64,000 nt of DNA from Umbelopsis ramanniana AG (Eukaryota; Mucoromycota; Umbelopsidomycetes; Umbelopsidales; Umbelopsidaceae), in assembly GCF_025399195.1 (NCBI RefSeq), contig NW_026252094.1:372001-436000 (forward strand), written 5' to 3'. Each line of letters starts with the position of its first letter. Position 1 is the stretch's first letter. A program made the translations under genes and the position numbers. The notes beneath the pieces were generated by a model, which was given only the letters and a program-made list of their open reading frames with translations, was not told the origin of the DNA and did not search any database. This document shows positions 46,387-56,824 of this stretch, one piece after another.

Positions 46387-46599
46387 TTACTTGAGGAGTG
46401 GGCAGGTAGGTCGCTTATGACCGTATTTTCCACCTGAAGGTACGCAAAAGTTAGTTAACGCGTCAAACGTCAAAAAAAAAAAATTTTTTTTTTATGTAAT
46501 TAACTTACACCAAGAACATTGTCCTCCTGACAAGTTGACAGGTTTAACAATATATGAGCCGTTGACGTTTTGTGGTTTTGAGGGATGAGAGCATGCCAT
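46387..46599 (-). CDS. CCHC zinc-knuckle microprotein, 45 aa
   Basis: A two-exon gene found by eye: exon 1 is 46509-46599, exon 2 is 46387-46433, with a 75-nt intron (GTAAGT donor, CTTCAG acceptor). Splicing completes a zinc knuckle, CSWCGKYGHKRPTC, with the exact CX2CX4HX4C spacing; the intron interrupts the codon of the second Cys. The rest is short and polar, starting MACSHPSKPQ and ending CPLLK, so the protein is little more than a free-standing knuckle. A TATAAAAA box lies 89 bp upstream of the ATG. Zinc knuckles bind single-stranded RNA or DNA, or act as small protein-binding modules. The start is the ATG at 46599; the upstream in-frame TTG is not used. Confidence 0.72.
46472..46493. 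repeat. A12-T10 homopolymer palindrome inside the microprotein intron
   Basis: Twelve A followed directly by ten T within the 75-nt intron. It could fold as a hairpin in the transcript; it may also be length-variable or a sequencing-sensitive site. Confidence 0.6.
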
Positions 46600-47666
46600 G
46601 TTGGATAAAGATACTTGGTGTGTGGGTGTGTGTATTGAAAGACGAAATAATAAAAAAATGGCCGAGCGCTTCAAAGTAGAAACAGCCTTTTTATAGCGAA
46701 AAAGGAGTTGCTCCTCTTTTTTTTATACCGTAACACCTCCCCATGATCGCCAACCTCGGTACAGCCAATAGCACCAGTAGAATACACGTGAACTGTTTCA
46801 CTGCCACCCCCAAAAATAAAATCCCATTTCGCTCACAGACTTACCGCGTGTCTGCAATGTGTCTCGGCGTATATCAGCTAACCTGCCCTGTTAACTGACC
46901 TTGCGTTGATGATCTACCTGCACTTCCGGGAGCAAGTCTCGATTTTTGGTACCCCTAGGATGGGCACAAACACTTTTGCGTCATTGGCAGGCTTTCTTTT
47001 ATATGTAGGTAGAGTGCCCTGAACTCCTGGGAGTAAAGTCCACAAGTCAGTGGTGGTTGTGTGCTTTGTCCAGCAAATGCAATCACCGCATTAAAATTTG
47101 GCGGCGGGCAGAAAGTATTAACTGATACTAAACTGCCCCTTCGAACTTAACGTTTGACAGTTGGCATACATCATGGGGTCGTAGTTAGAAAAAAACTTGT
47201 CAATGAATGTGTTCTGCCACACCCATATGGTACCGCTTTTGTACACCCCATGCTGCACCAGCAAGAAAAAAAATTTGAAGGATTACCCATTCCTACCATG
47301 TCCGAATTTTGCTCTTATGGAGAATGAACGCGCGCAGTACGAATGGCCAAATTAATGGACTAGGACCGACTAGCTTCGGTGGGGTTGGGTTAAGTTTGAC
47401 CTTTTTTTTTTTCTTTTACTTTGTCTCGTTTATTTGATAGCATGCAGGCATCATCATTACATATGGAAGGGGAAATCCCCTCGAATAGCAATCTGTTGAA
47501 AACCAAAAAAAAAGAAAACGAAAATCACAAGGAAATTCTATCTCGCAGCATATACAATAGCCTAGGCTCCCGGAAGATACCATTTTTTTTATATAAAAAT
47601 TCCTTGTTGTCAAGGAAAGAAAGCTCATAGTCTGAGCGGAAAGGGAGCAGGGGGAATGACCACATT
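46600..47666 (-). other. Intergenic, promoter of the microprotein and 3' flank of F-box gene
   Basis: 1.07 kb. The left end holds the TATA box; a CACGTG lies near 46783 and several C-runs (about 46800). The right end is AT-rich 3' flank. No gene supported. Confidence 0.4.
46688..46695 (-). promoter_or_regulatory. TATA box of the zinc-knuckle microprotein
   Basis: TATAAAAA on the minus strand, 89 bp upstream of ATG 46599, a strong core promoter match that supports the gene call. Confidence 0.6.
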
Positions 47667-48884
47667 CTAATTCGAAACAGGATGCCTGTAAGCATGTTGC
47701 TGGCGTTCTTGGTCTGACTGTGATTCGAAACCGGATGATCGTCTTCGGCGGTAGCGGTAAACTTTGACAACGGGTTGGGTGGATGGGGATCGCCTGCTTC
47801 GTTTGCTTTCTTCAGAGGAAAGCCGAGGCTCAGATTGAGCAAGTCTACGCTTGCGGGAATCAGTAGCGGATGGTGGTGATGGGGGGATTGGCGTTTCTTG
47901 CCGATCGTATGGCGTGCACATTGCTCCTTCCGGGCATGCTCCTGACACCATGGGTAGTGCAGGAAGAGTTCTATGATGGTATGGATCTTGTTGTTGTTGT
48001 TGTTGTTGATTTAAATGTGCTGGTGGTTGCTGCGCGGACAATTGGGGTGTGCTTGGAGCAATGGAAGGCTGATGCAGAATTTCTAATTTCGAAACGATGT
48101 CCGCAACCTTTTGTTTGCGATTAATCGTATGCCATCGATCCGCATGTGCCTCGCTATGCTTCTGTTCATCGGATTCCGCATCACTTTCCAAGTTAGCCCC
48201 AGACAGATATGCAATCAAGGATCGCAGCTTCAGCAAAATGGCATGATCGTCCCCATCGGTGATGATAACTTTAATTTTCTCCAAGTGCTCGAACGGAGGA
48301 TCGTCCAATTTGGTTGGAAGCTGGAGCCATCTTAGCCTTGCAAATAATTCAGCATGTGAGTAGTTGGTATTTTTGGAATCCGTCGGACTGGGCAATGACT
48401 GCGACATGTAGGCAGCTACTTGCTCCATGTATTCCTTATGGTGACAGCGATATTCCCAAAATGTCAGAGGGATAGAATTGGCAGCTTGCAACAAGCCTAA
48501 CTTCAGAGAGAATGCTTCTAAATGATCCGTGAGTGCTTCTATGACGGCCATAGAAGTGCCAAGCTCAATATCTTTCAAGGCGTGGGCGAATTGGTCGAAG
48601 ATTTGAAGTATACCAATTGAGGTTACTTTGTGTAAACCTATAATTTTCAATGAATGAATCCCATAACTTCGAGTAATGCGAGGTACGATGTAGGCGATAA
48701 CTTCATCATCGATATCTTGATTATGGTCCTCGAATAGCATACCAGCATTCCAGATATCTGCTGTCTCATAGATCAATTGGTGTAGTTGGCGACAGGTACT
48801 GGCAAGTAGAATGACGTCTTTTAAGGCAAGTGTATCGACCACCTTGATCAATATACTTGGATTCAATGATAGCAGTTGGGCCAT
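47667..48884 (-). CDS. F-box-like protein, 405 aa
   Basis: A single-exon gene from ATG 48884. The N-terminal 45 residues look like an F-box (LNPSILIKVVDTLALKDVIL, then TCRQLHQLIYETADIWNAG), which would bind Skp1 in an SCF ubiquitin ligase. A helical region without clear Leu-rich or WD repeats follows to about residue 240. The C-terminus is disordered, with a seven-residue polyglutamine run, a Pro-rich stretch and a strongly basic Arg/Ser tail (YRYRRRRSSGFES) that could be nuclear targeting. The frame is open upstream of the ATG, but that part translates to low-complexity sequence and looks like leader. The substrate is unknown and the F-box match is by eye. Confidence 0.72.
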   Translation of the reverse strand: MAQLLSLNPSILIKVVDTLALKDVILLASTCRQLHQLIYETADIWNAGMLFEDHNQDIDDEVIAYIVPRITRSYGIHSLKIIGLHKVTSIGILQIFDQFAHALKDIELGTSMAVIEALTDHLEAFSLKLGLLQAANSIPLTFWEYRCHHKEYMEQVAAYMSQSLPSPTDSKNTNYSHAELFARLRWLQLPTKLDDPPFEHLEKIKVIITDGDDHAILLKLRSLIAYLSGANLESDAESDEQKHSEAHADRWHTINRKQKVADIVSKLEILHQPSIAPSTPQLSAQQPPAHLNQQQQQQQDPYHHRTLPALPMVSGACPEGAMCTPYDRQETPIPPSPPSATDSRKRRLAQSEPRLSSEESKRSRRSPSTQPVVKVYRYRRRRSSGFESQSDQERQQHAYRHPVSN

Positions 48885-49773
48885 TACAATGAAATAAAAA
48901 CTCCAGTATGGTTGGCGAGTGAAGTGAAAGATCGTGTATGGCTCTGATGTAAAAAAAAAAGAAGGCGCTGGTCTACAGGACGTCTTTTTCAGTGATATTT
49001 CTGATGAAAGTTGGAAAAAGGAATACAGCTTGCTTTTCTGGGGACCACGCGTCAATTTTGTCACCACAGCATGTTTGTACCACACTAACCTTTGCTGTAC
49101 ATTTTATCTTGCGTCTTTCACTTTAAGCAGTACTACTAAAGTGAAGGGGGCGGATCGTCAATTTTACCTTTATTTCTCTTGTGAAGTCCACAGTGGATAC
49201 TTGTGCTTGCTTCTAATCACTGTCATCTATGGCAGGGGAAATGAGGGGGAAGATGATTCAAAACGGCGCCGCAGATTGAGGTGTGCTTATCCCCTTGTTT
49301 CATTCCGTGAGATATTTTAAGCACTGACACCAATGTGATGGATCCACCAAGGGACGTCCAAGGAAAAGAAAAGAAAAGCCTGTTTCACAAGTTTTAACTA
49401 TATGAGTATCGCTACGATCATCGAGTTGATGTCTCTTGTCCCAGAAGGGAAACAGTAACCTGTCGAATTACCCACAGACAGGGTATTACGTTATGCCAAT
49501 TAGATGACGATGGGTTACAATAATGCGCGCGGTGCGCTGCGCACACTATAATCTTATGGTTTCTATCGCATGGTGATACCGAATTTGTGAAATGAGAAGG
49601 TAAAATGGAAATGAGTGTAAAAGTTTAAAAAATTTCCCATTGAGAGTTGAATGATATCAGTGATCAACGTCAAAATGCTTGACTTTTATTTTTTTGGGAG
49701 GCTTCCCGTATTTAGCACAACATTGTAGAAGAAAAGCGTGTGATGAAACACATTGTAATCGATATCCACTCCT
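48885..49773. other. Intergenic, F-box promoter and eL39 3' flank
   Basis: 889 bp. A GC-rich palindrome gtgcgctgcgcac lies near 49533-49545. No gene supported. Confidence 0.4.
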
Positions 49774-50320
49774 TTAAAGGTTGAGCTTGGTGCGGCGCCA
49801 GTGACGACGCTTTGCGTTCCAGCTGTAAAGGCAGGCAGTTTGGTTAGAGGATAGTCTATGACACGCATGATACGCCAATAAGGCAAGTGACTTACTTGAT
49901 TGTGTTGCCAGTACGCATGCGGATCCACTGGGGAATAGGTCGATTTTGCTTTTGAGCCTTGCCCAAGATACGCTTGGTCTTGAATGACTTGTTGGAAGGC
50001 TGTTTGGTAAAGGAAGGTTTCAGGATTTAGTTATGTAAGGTATGACGAAATCGGGGAGAATAGCAATCGACAGAAAAGTAATTCTGCAGGATGCAGAAGT
50101 TGCGTTTGAGCTTGCGGTTGGCGTTGAAATGTTGTGCGAAAATGTCAAATGCCTTTGAAATGTCCAAAAATTCGACGTTGCATTCTCAAAGTAAAATGTC
50201 AAAGAGCTGATATGTCGCATTCGATATCATCATCCATCCATCAATCCATCGATTCGTCTATTATCTTTCTGTCGATTGCTAACATCCCATGTAAATTATC
50301 ATGGATAGGTTGCTCACCAT
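49774..50320 (-). CDS. RPL39: 60S ribosomal protein eL39
   Basis: Three exons (50318-50320, 49896-49999, 49774-49822) encode 51 residues, the exact family length. Exon 1 is only the ATG, which is followed directly by a GTGAGC donor. The product reads [20 protein letters not shown] and ends [14 protein letters not shown], matching eL39 throughout. It is a small basic protein lining the ribosomal exit tunnel. The first intron is 318 nt (50000-50317), about four times the local norm, and carries a perfect inverted repeat listed separately. Confidence 0.96.
50061..50281. repeat. 16-bp perfect inverted repeat within the eL39 intron
   Basis: Arms TAGCAATCGACAGAAA (50061-50076) and its reverse complement (50266-50281) are separated by 189 nt, both inside intron 1. 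Pairing would loop out the middle of the intron, leaving about 36 nt on the donor side and about 60 nt on the acceptor side. Confidence 0.85.
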
Positions 50321-50853
50321 TTCAATCGAAAAAGAGGAAGGCTGTTCCTTGCCTGGCCTTCGCCTGACCATATGTCGGTGAATCCCAGACAGAATCCAAA
50401 AACGATGACGACACGACTTGACCTGTGTAATTAAAACTCCGGTCACCTTTCAGTGAATCCGCCAAAGGATGGAGTCTTCGTCAGTGTTAACCCGCCCCAC
50501 TCGATGTGAAGACGACTAGTTATTGAAAATAGCAACGTTTTAAAAATTATAGAATAAGTAAAATTACTTTTGCCGATACGTAACTGGAAGCGACATCACA
50601 TACTTCAAAGCACATACATAAACCTACCAAGGTACGTCCTATCCTCCAACATCTCGCCATAACGTCTAACTACCAAGTATAACGAGGACAGCAGCAATCA
50701 AAACAAATAATTAAAAAATAATGACAGCACAAGACATATTTGTAGAGATTTAAGATTTTTATTACAGTGCAATACCTATAGTTTTTATGTGCAAGAAAAA
50801 ACAAAATGACTTGCAAGGATATATTCGATGCAATGCATGTGTACAGTTTTTCA
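50321..50853. other. Intergenic, eL39 promoter and 3' flank of the O-acetyltransferase
   Basis: 533 bp. A pyrimidine-rich leader precedes the eL39 ATG on the minus strand. No further gene seen. Confidence 0.4.
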
Positions 50854-53449
50854 TCAACAAAAATGATTAATAACAGCTAGTAGTAGAAGGATGAAAACAC
50901 TTCTAACTCTTAAGTCCTGCCAAATAGACTCGACAGAATCCAATATTCCCCGTTTCTGTGGTCGGATCAAGACCTCTTCGTTCTCTAGTCGTAATTGCTG
51001 CTCTTCGGGGGTCAGGTTGGTGGGTAACAATGGAACGCCATCTTGACCTGTTGCATTGTGTTGACGGCCTGCCTCAGGCGCAGGAGATTTCGCACACAAA
51101 TAAGCTGTGATCTCACCGGTAGACTGGCTGAGCCAGTATGAGACATAGACAAACAATGCCGTTGAAACAAACATGTTGATCCACCATCCGAGACCTCGGA
51201 CCCATCCAGCAGGTTGAAGTACAACTAGTAAACCTTTGGTGTCTGCGGCCAGCCACATATGGAACTGGCCAATGAAGGTCTCAAGTGAGCATTTACCGAT
51301 GAACGCGTATAGAGTGGAAGATGTGTTTCGAAGCTTGAGAGTTGCATTGCGAAGAATGATGAAAGAAATGATCGGAATCCAGGAGATATAAGGATGATAG
51401 GCATTGTATTCCACTTTACCAGGCTGAGAGAGTTCGAACCAGAAATACCAAAACATAGCCACGATAGACACAATTATGGATAAGCGTTTGATCATTGGCC
51501 ATTGAGGTCTCTCGCTAACCTTCATCTCTCCGAACTTGATAGTGATGAAGGCACAGAGCATGCCGATGTAAACGATCCAAGCATCCAAAGAGAGACGGAA
51601 TTGCCATTCAACTGGATTCCAGTGAATGTTGAATAAGAGCTCAAAGATATCGAAAATAGCCTTCATAATTCCTTCTCCTTTTATGATATAAGTGGTGATA
51701 GCCATGAATACTGCCATTTTGCCGAGAAGGAACCAAGGGTTCTTGTTATATGCGTTGCCAATATACATCATTGTCCAAATGATGATGAACCAGAAGCTGA
51801 CGAGGGGTGTGAAGTAGTAGCTGAGATAATTGGTGTTCATAGCATACTCTAGGACTACAGTTAACAGGTTGAGGCGGACCATGACGTTCATGAATCTTGC
51901 GATGCCAAAATCACCCTTCTTGTAGAAAAAGAAGAAGTGACCATAACCAGTCTGGAAAAGGTAGGCAGCTACCAAAACACGAATAGGGTTGTAGATTCCT
52001 GAAGTACCAGAGGCAGCGAGATAGTGATATATCAAAATGACAATTTGCATCCAGCCTTTCCATTCATCTGTTTGATCACGATTGAGAAAACCTTGATCTC
52101 CTTCCCGCTTGCTGCTCTTCATGGTGACAATTCCAGCTGCCAAGGTTACGAGAATCAGGATTCCGAATACATTTGGGTCAAACTGTTTTTGTGCCTTTGC
52201 AAACAAGGTGGTACGATCGCAAAAGTACATATAAACCACTCCAATACCAAACATAAATGCAGCTGTCAGTGCCTTCTCAGAAGGGATCAATCTGTATAAT
52301 GAAGAATTGAACAGCGGTTTCTCTAGAAAAATAAAACAATCAACGAATATTAGATAAACCCAATGTACGACTTTCAACAGTGCTTAAACAAAAACTTACC
52401 GGAAGACCGCATATATAGCGCAAATGGTACGCAGATAAGAATGACAAAGAAGATGACATTTTGATACCATCGAGTGATTGGGTATCGGTAGCAGCATGTG
52501 TGATCCATAGGGAATTTCTTGGGAAGCTGGTCATTGCATTTGAAATTGAGCAAGATCTCTGCCTGCATGGCGGTGATGATGGGATTAAAGTGCAAGCCGT
52601 CACTAGAGACATCGCCAACATTTTCGCTCATCAAATTCCAGGCAAACGGAACGACAAGGCGAGCTGGAGAGGGCTTCACAATTGAAACTTGATCCTTAAG
52701 ATAAGAGTTCATCATCTGGACAGCATCAGGGCGGATGGTAACTGCACGATCTTGATTCAGATGATCATAATCAGGCTCTTCGACAGGCGACAACAATAAG
52801 CTGTGGGCGATGGGGCTTGGCATTTTGGCAGCATCAAACACTTTATCGACAGCACTTTTCCATCCACTGAACGCATCTTCACCTTCATAGCGAAGATACC
52901 ATAGTCCAGTTCCAAAGACCACAAGGTTCGGGGCTTTGTCTGAATCTTGACCCTCTAACATGGATAAGGTTCTTGTGGAGTTGAGATATGGGTCCCACCA
53001 AAATTCCAGTGTAAATTCTGCCTCTTCATATCCGAGCCGACGATCAGTATGCTTTTCTCCAGATGTATCTACTTCAGGATTGATGAGCTTTGCTACTCCG
53101 TAAAACTGGTTGCGGACGACTGAATCACCAACAAAAAGAATCCGAGTGCCAGTAAAACAATCCTCAATTTCTTGGGGCTTGTAGGTATGCATCATACATC
53201 CAGCAGGTTGCCAGTTCTTGTATGAAGAGTCTAGCCACCAGCCATCGGTAAGGACGCTTGAACATCTTTCCTTGTCATATGGTTCTAATTGGATCGAGAG
53301 CGATGAGCCATCGAGATGAAAACGTGGTGGACCAGATGGATGCAAACATTACCTATGAAAAACCTTGCAAAGGCTGCCAGGATAACGACAGCAAATGAAA
53401 TCCAAAATACCAAGTGGGATAGTATCGGATTATTGGCGGAAGAGCCCAT
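50854..53449 (-). CDS. SGNH/PC-esterase plus CAS1 membrane O-acetyltransferase
   Basis: Three exons (53353-53449, 52400-53284, 50854-52322) give 816 residues. Exon 1 supplies a signal-anchor (VFWISFAVVILAAFARFFI). The lumenal domain is an SGNH/PC-esterase fold with FVGDSVVRNQ (Ser87), VVFGTGLWYLR and DGLHF (D261, H264), so the Ser-Asp-His set is present. A multi-pass membrane domain follows with conserved CAS1-type segments such as IYHYLAASGTSGIYNPIRVL and TGYGHFFFFYKKGD. The closest known architecture is Cryptococcus Cas1 and animal CASD1, Golgi enzymes that O-acetylate glycans. Here the acceptor could be a wall or glycoprotein polysaccharide, which is inference. Confidence 0.92.
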
Positions 53450-53796
53450 TATTAAACATAAATCTCGTTCGAGTTGAACGCTTGCCCAGTACCTGGCAAT
53501 TTGGGATCAGCCCGTTTTGGCCATCTTTTTTTGAAACGCCGCATTTAGCCCTCCAGTGACTGGCTTCAACAAGATCCACAAACAAGAAAAAAAAAAAAAA
53601 AAGGGGATGACAATCCCACGCCGATCGACTCCATTTTTCAAAAATTCACAATGTCGCCTGCAAAATAATAATAAACAAAACACGGGGCCGTGACGAACGA
53701 ATTTAATTGAAACGAAGAGGATTGGAAAAATAAATGGAAGTCTGACGAAGTGAGCTGAGATTTGAAAAAGAAACTATAGCCTATTACTTCAATATC
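53450..53796. other. Intergenic with A-tract
   Basis: 347 bp including a run of about 17 A near 53586. No feature beyond promoter of the left gene and 3' flank of the right gene. Confidence 0.4.
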
Positions 53797-54559
53797 TTAT
53801 TTCGCGGCCATACCAGTTTTCGAAAAGCTCCAATACGCAAAATCTCCATCACGAATAATTTGACCACCAGTGGCATCAAGCTTGGATTTAAACAATGGTG
53901 CATCAAGAACCATAGTATGGAATTCACCATATTCACCAGCAAGATCCACATCAAGGCCAGACTTGACGTTGTGTTCCCTGACTTTTTCCAAGAGTTCTCT
54001 GGTCAGTTTCTTTCCGACAAAGCTTTCTATGTCGAGACCGCTGTCGAACTTGGTGATATTTAAACAGGAGATGAGGACATCGAATTGCTGTGTCCAGATA
54101 TCTTCCAGAATTTCTGATCTAGGAGCCTCCCACAGTGGTCTAACGAGCTCTACTCCTGTTGTTTCCACCGCTCTGGGCATGAAGCTATGACAGACATCCA
54201 GAATATCGCCTAGAATTTTCTCTGCGTGAGTTTGTAATACGCGCTGCATCTAATAAACCTAATATCCTACCTGTCACCAACGCTTCAATACCATACTCCT
54301 CCTTAAGACTAGTAATATGTGTACGGTAGCTTCCAAGGAAATCAGGGCCATCCACGAGACAGACCTTGTGAGGAATTCCTATTGACTGAGTCTGCATTTC
54401 AACCACTGACATGGGATGAGCTTTGAATTTCTGCATGTTGGCAGGTGCAAAGGTCACTAATAGACAGATGTCAAATTCTTCGCTGCGCACAGCACGATGC
54501 AATGCTAGTGTGCAGTCTTTTCCTCCTGTGAAGCATAAGGCGGCCTTGCGTTTGGTCAT
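53797..54559 (-). CDS. DUF71/Dph6-like ATP-pyrophosphatase (probable diphthine-ammonia ligase)
   Basis: Two exons (54271-54559, 53797-54209) give 233 residues, the length of the short, single-domain DUF71 proteins. The N-terminus has a PP-loop, FTGGKDCTLALH, which varies from the usual SGGKDS. Conserved downstream elements are GIEALVTGDILDVCH (formed across the splice junction) and GEYGEFHTMVLDAP near the C-terminus, a signature of the diphthamide-synthesis ATPase domain. Dph6 amidates diphthine on elongation factor 2. Yeast Dph6 carries extra C-terminal YjgF domains that are absent here, so either this is the short type or a DUF71 paralog. It is head to head with a methyltransferase gene at 87 bp. 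Confidence 0.78.
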
Positions 54560-54646
54560 TGGTATTGAGGGGGTTGTCGAAGCACTGAAAAGACCGCTGT
54601 CAGAATTTTTTTTCTTGGTCAGTGTCCTACATTACTTTTGCTCACC
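54560..54646. promoter_or_regulatory. 87-bp bidirectional promoter
   Basis: Only 87 bp separate the ATG of the DUF71/Dph6-like gene (minus) from that of the methyltransferase (plus). It includes a T-rich run (54605-54614). Both genes must be transcribed from this space or overlap at their leaders. Confidence 0.6.
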
Positions 54647-55461
54647 ATGGTTGCCTCAACCTCCCAAGAGGTCATTCCCGAAGATCCCACCGCCTACAAA
54701 ACACAACAGTACTGGGAAGAGCGGTACCAAAAGTAAGTCGAGATAATTGCGAAAGTTACTCCAGAACATTGCTAATCTAATGACTTGCAGAGAATCACCA
54801 CAGGTCACTTTTGACTGGTTCAAGACGTACGAAGACCTTAAGCCTACATTCAACGCAGCCATACCATCGAAGGAATCAAGTATCCTCATGCTTGGATGTG
54901 GCAACAGCAGTAAGTGAATATTCCCGTCAAAAAACGGATTGAAGGATCGGGGCTGATTTCCTCTCAGCTTTAGGAGAAGACATGTATGATGATGGGTACA
55001 AGAACATTACCAATATCGATTATTCCGCCACTGTCATCAAGCAAATGGCAGAAAGATGTGTAGATCGGCCAGAGATGAAATGTAAGTGTATACTCAATTA
55101 GATCCAACGCTGCCATTGCTTTTGTTAATGACGGGCATCAGGGTTAGAAATGGATATTCGAGATCTCAAATTTGAAGATCAGTCATATGATATTGTAATT
55201 GACAAAGGCACTATGGACGCATTGATGTGCGACAGAGGAGACGTTTGGGATCCATCACCAGAGCTTATTCAAGAAGTGAAGGCAGAGGTAGATGAAGTAA
55301 CGCGAGTACTCAAAGTCGGAGGCAAATTTATCTATATCACTTTCGGTCAACCTCATTTCCGTAAGCGACATTTGCAACGAGATTGTTGGGATGGTATCAA
55401 GGTCAGCACTCTAGGTGATGCCTTCCATTATTTCATCTACGAAATGACCAAGCAGTCTTAG
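54647..55461 (+). CDS. Class I methyltransferase, EEF1AKMT4/METTL13-like
   Basis: Four exons (54647-54732, 54791-54909, 54968-55081, 55142-55461) give 212 residues. Motif I is [10 protein letters not shown]; the following [15 protein letters not shown] holds the acidic residue for the SAM ribose. [14 protein letters not shown] and [20 protein letters not shown] are close to the human eEF1A lysine methyltransferase 4 pattern, as is the N-terminal [18 protein letters not shown]. The protein probably methylates a translation factor Lys, cytosolic. Exact substrate assignment is by family resemblance. Confidence 0.88.
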
Positions 55462-55634
55462 AGGAACCATATTTGATAATCGCAAAAATAGAATAACCAC
55501 AATCGTTTTCATAAAGCTACACAAGTACATTATATTCTACCAAACAGTGTTTGTTGGTTAATGTTAAAAAAATGGATGATATATAAACAAATGTGCATGC
55601 AAATTGCCAATGCTGGTATGGTATAGATGATATT

Positions 55635-56610
55635 CTAAGCAATGAAGGGCATCAAAGTGGGTGTCTTTTTCTTGTAAGCGTCCCATTCTTCGCGGAAGAA
55701 TCTAGACAAGGTGTGCTCTTCATACTGGATGCGATCTGAGAAGAAACGATGCAGCCAGTAAACGAATAGCGCAAAGCAAATTGGATTCATCAACACCACC
55801 TGAGCACCTATCGCCCACCAGTAAAATCCAAAGTAGGAGGGGTGTCGCATGATGGAATAAATGCCACTGGTGACGAGGACATGGTTAGAAGCTTTGTATG
55901 AGACGATGTGGTGAGAGAAGTTTGATTTCGCTGAAAACATGGCGATAGTACGAGCAGCTTGGCCAGATACCATCAGAACGAGACCTATGACAAAGAGTTA
56001 GTCACGACTTCCTTTTTTTTTTTTCAATTGTGCAGATTTATCTCGAAACGCGGAAGCTTACCGAGCCAATTGATGACACCGAATTGTTTCCAAGAAGGAA
56101 AGAAGTACGCCTCTATTAAAAATTCGGTAAGGCCAGCGAGATGAGCAGCGTGATAGTGAGTGCTGTGGTTGATCAGAAAGGCTACAAAAAGGGATTAGTG
56201 TTTCGCAATAGATTTTTTTAGTACCTCTTATGCTTGATCCACTTACAATCCAAGCTGAGTTTAGGTCCATTGAAGAGCGCAGTTGCCAAATACTCTAAGA
56301 AGTGGAAGATAGCCAAGCACATTAAGAATAGCCACATTTGAGGGTAAATCACACCCGTTGCAGCAAATGCTATACTGCATCCGGCCAATATTCCAAGACC
56401 GAATCCATATGTTGCGATGTTTTGTGGGGTGTTTTCTCCATCAAAGAGCTTTCCCTCACTATCATGGTTTGTGACATTGCTTGGAAAAGGCTGTGGTTGA
56501 CGTACAGGCGCTTCATCGTCATCATCTCTTATTAATGTAATTCTCTGCTTTGCTCTGTCTTGCAGACGCGAGTCTTCAGTTTTCTCGGTTACATGACTTG
56601 AATTTGACAT
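55635..56610 (-). CDS. STE14: Protein-S-isoprenylcysteine O-methyltransferase (ICMT)
   Basis: Three exons (56247-56610, 56062-56181, 55635-55984) give 277 residues. After a polar N-terminus of about 55 residues come several hydrophobic helices, the segment LDSFLINHSTHYHAAHLAGL formed across a splice site, and the C-terminal catalytic signature MRHPSYFGFYWWAIGAQ followed by YEEHTLSRFF. These are the hallmarks of ICMT/Ste14, an ER membrane enzyme that methylates the prenylated cysteine of CaaX proteins such as Ras, Rho and fungal mating pheromones. The gene is divergent from fibrillarin with 214 bp between starts. Confidence 0.95.
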
Positions 56611-56824
56611 TTTTAGACTGCAGGAACCATAAGTCAGTCGAAAATTGACAGGCAAAAGCTCAGGATATAATACACATCTGATTGGCTCGCACGATTTTTT
56701 AAGCCACCGTGACCGCTTTGACTCGAGCGATTTTTTTTATTGTTCAGCCGCTGTTTCCACTGGAAATTTTTTTCTGTGAAGAACCCTTTCCCTCTTTTTT
56801 TTTCTAAACTAATCACTCAACAAA
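56611..56824. promoter_or_regulatory. 214-bp bidirectional promoter, ICMT / fibrillarin
   Basis: Compact space between two divergent ATGs. It contains T-rich runs near 56730 and 56796, usual in fungal core promoters. Confidence 0.45.

Noticed and set aside
50000-50317. Possible intronic box C/D snoRNA in the eL39 intron
   Set aside because: An ATGATGA C-box-like sequence is present on the transcribed strand, but no CTGA D box lies at a proper distance and no terminal stem was seen.
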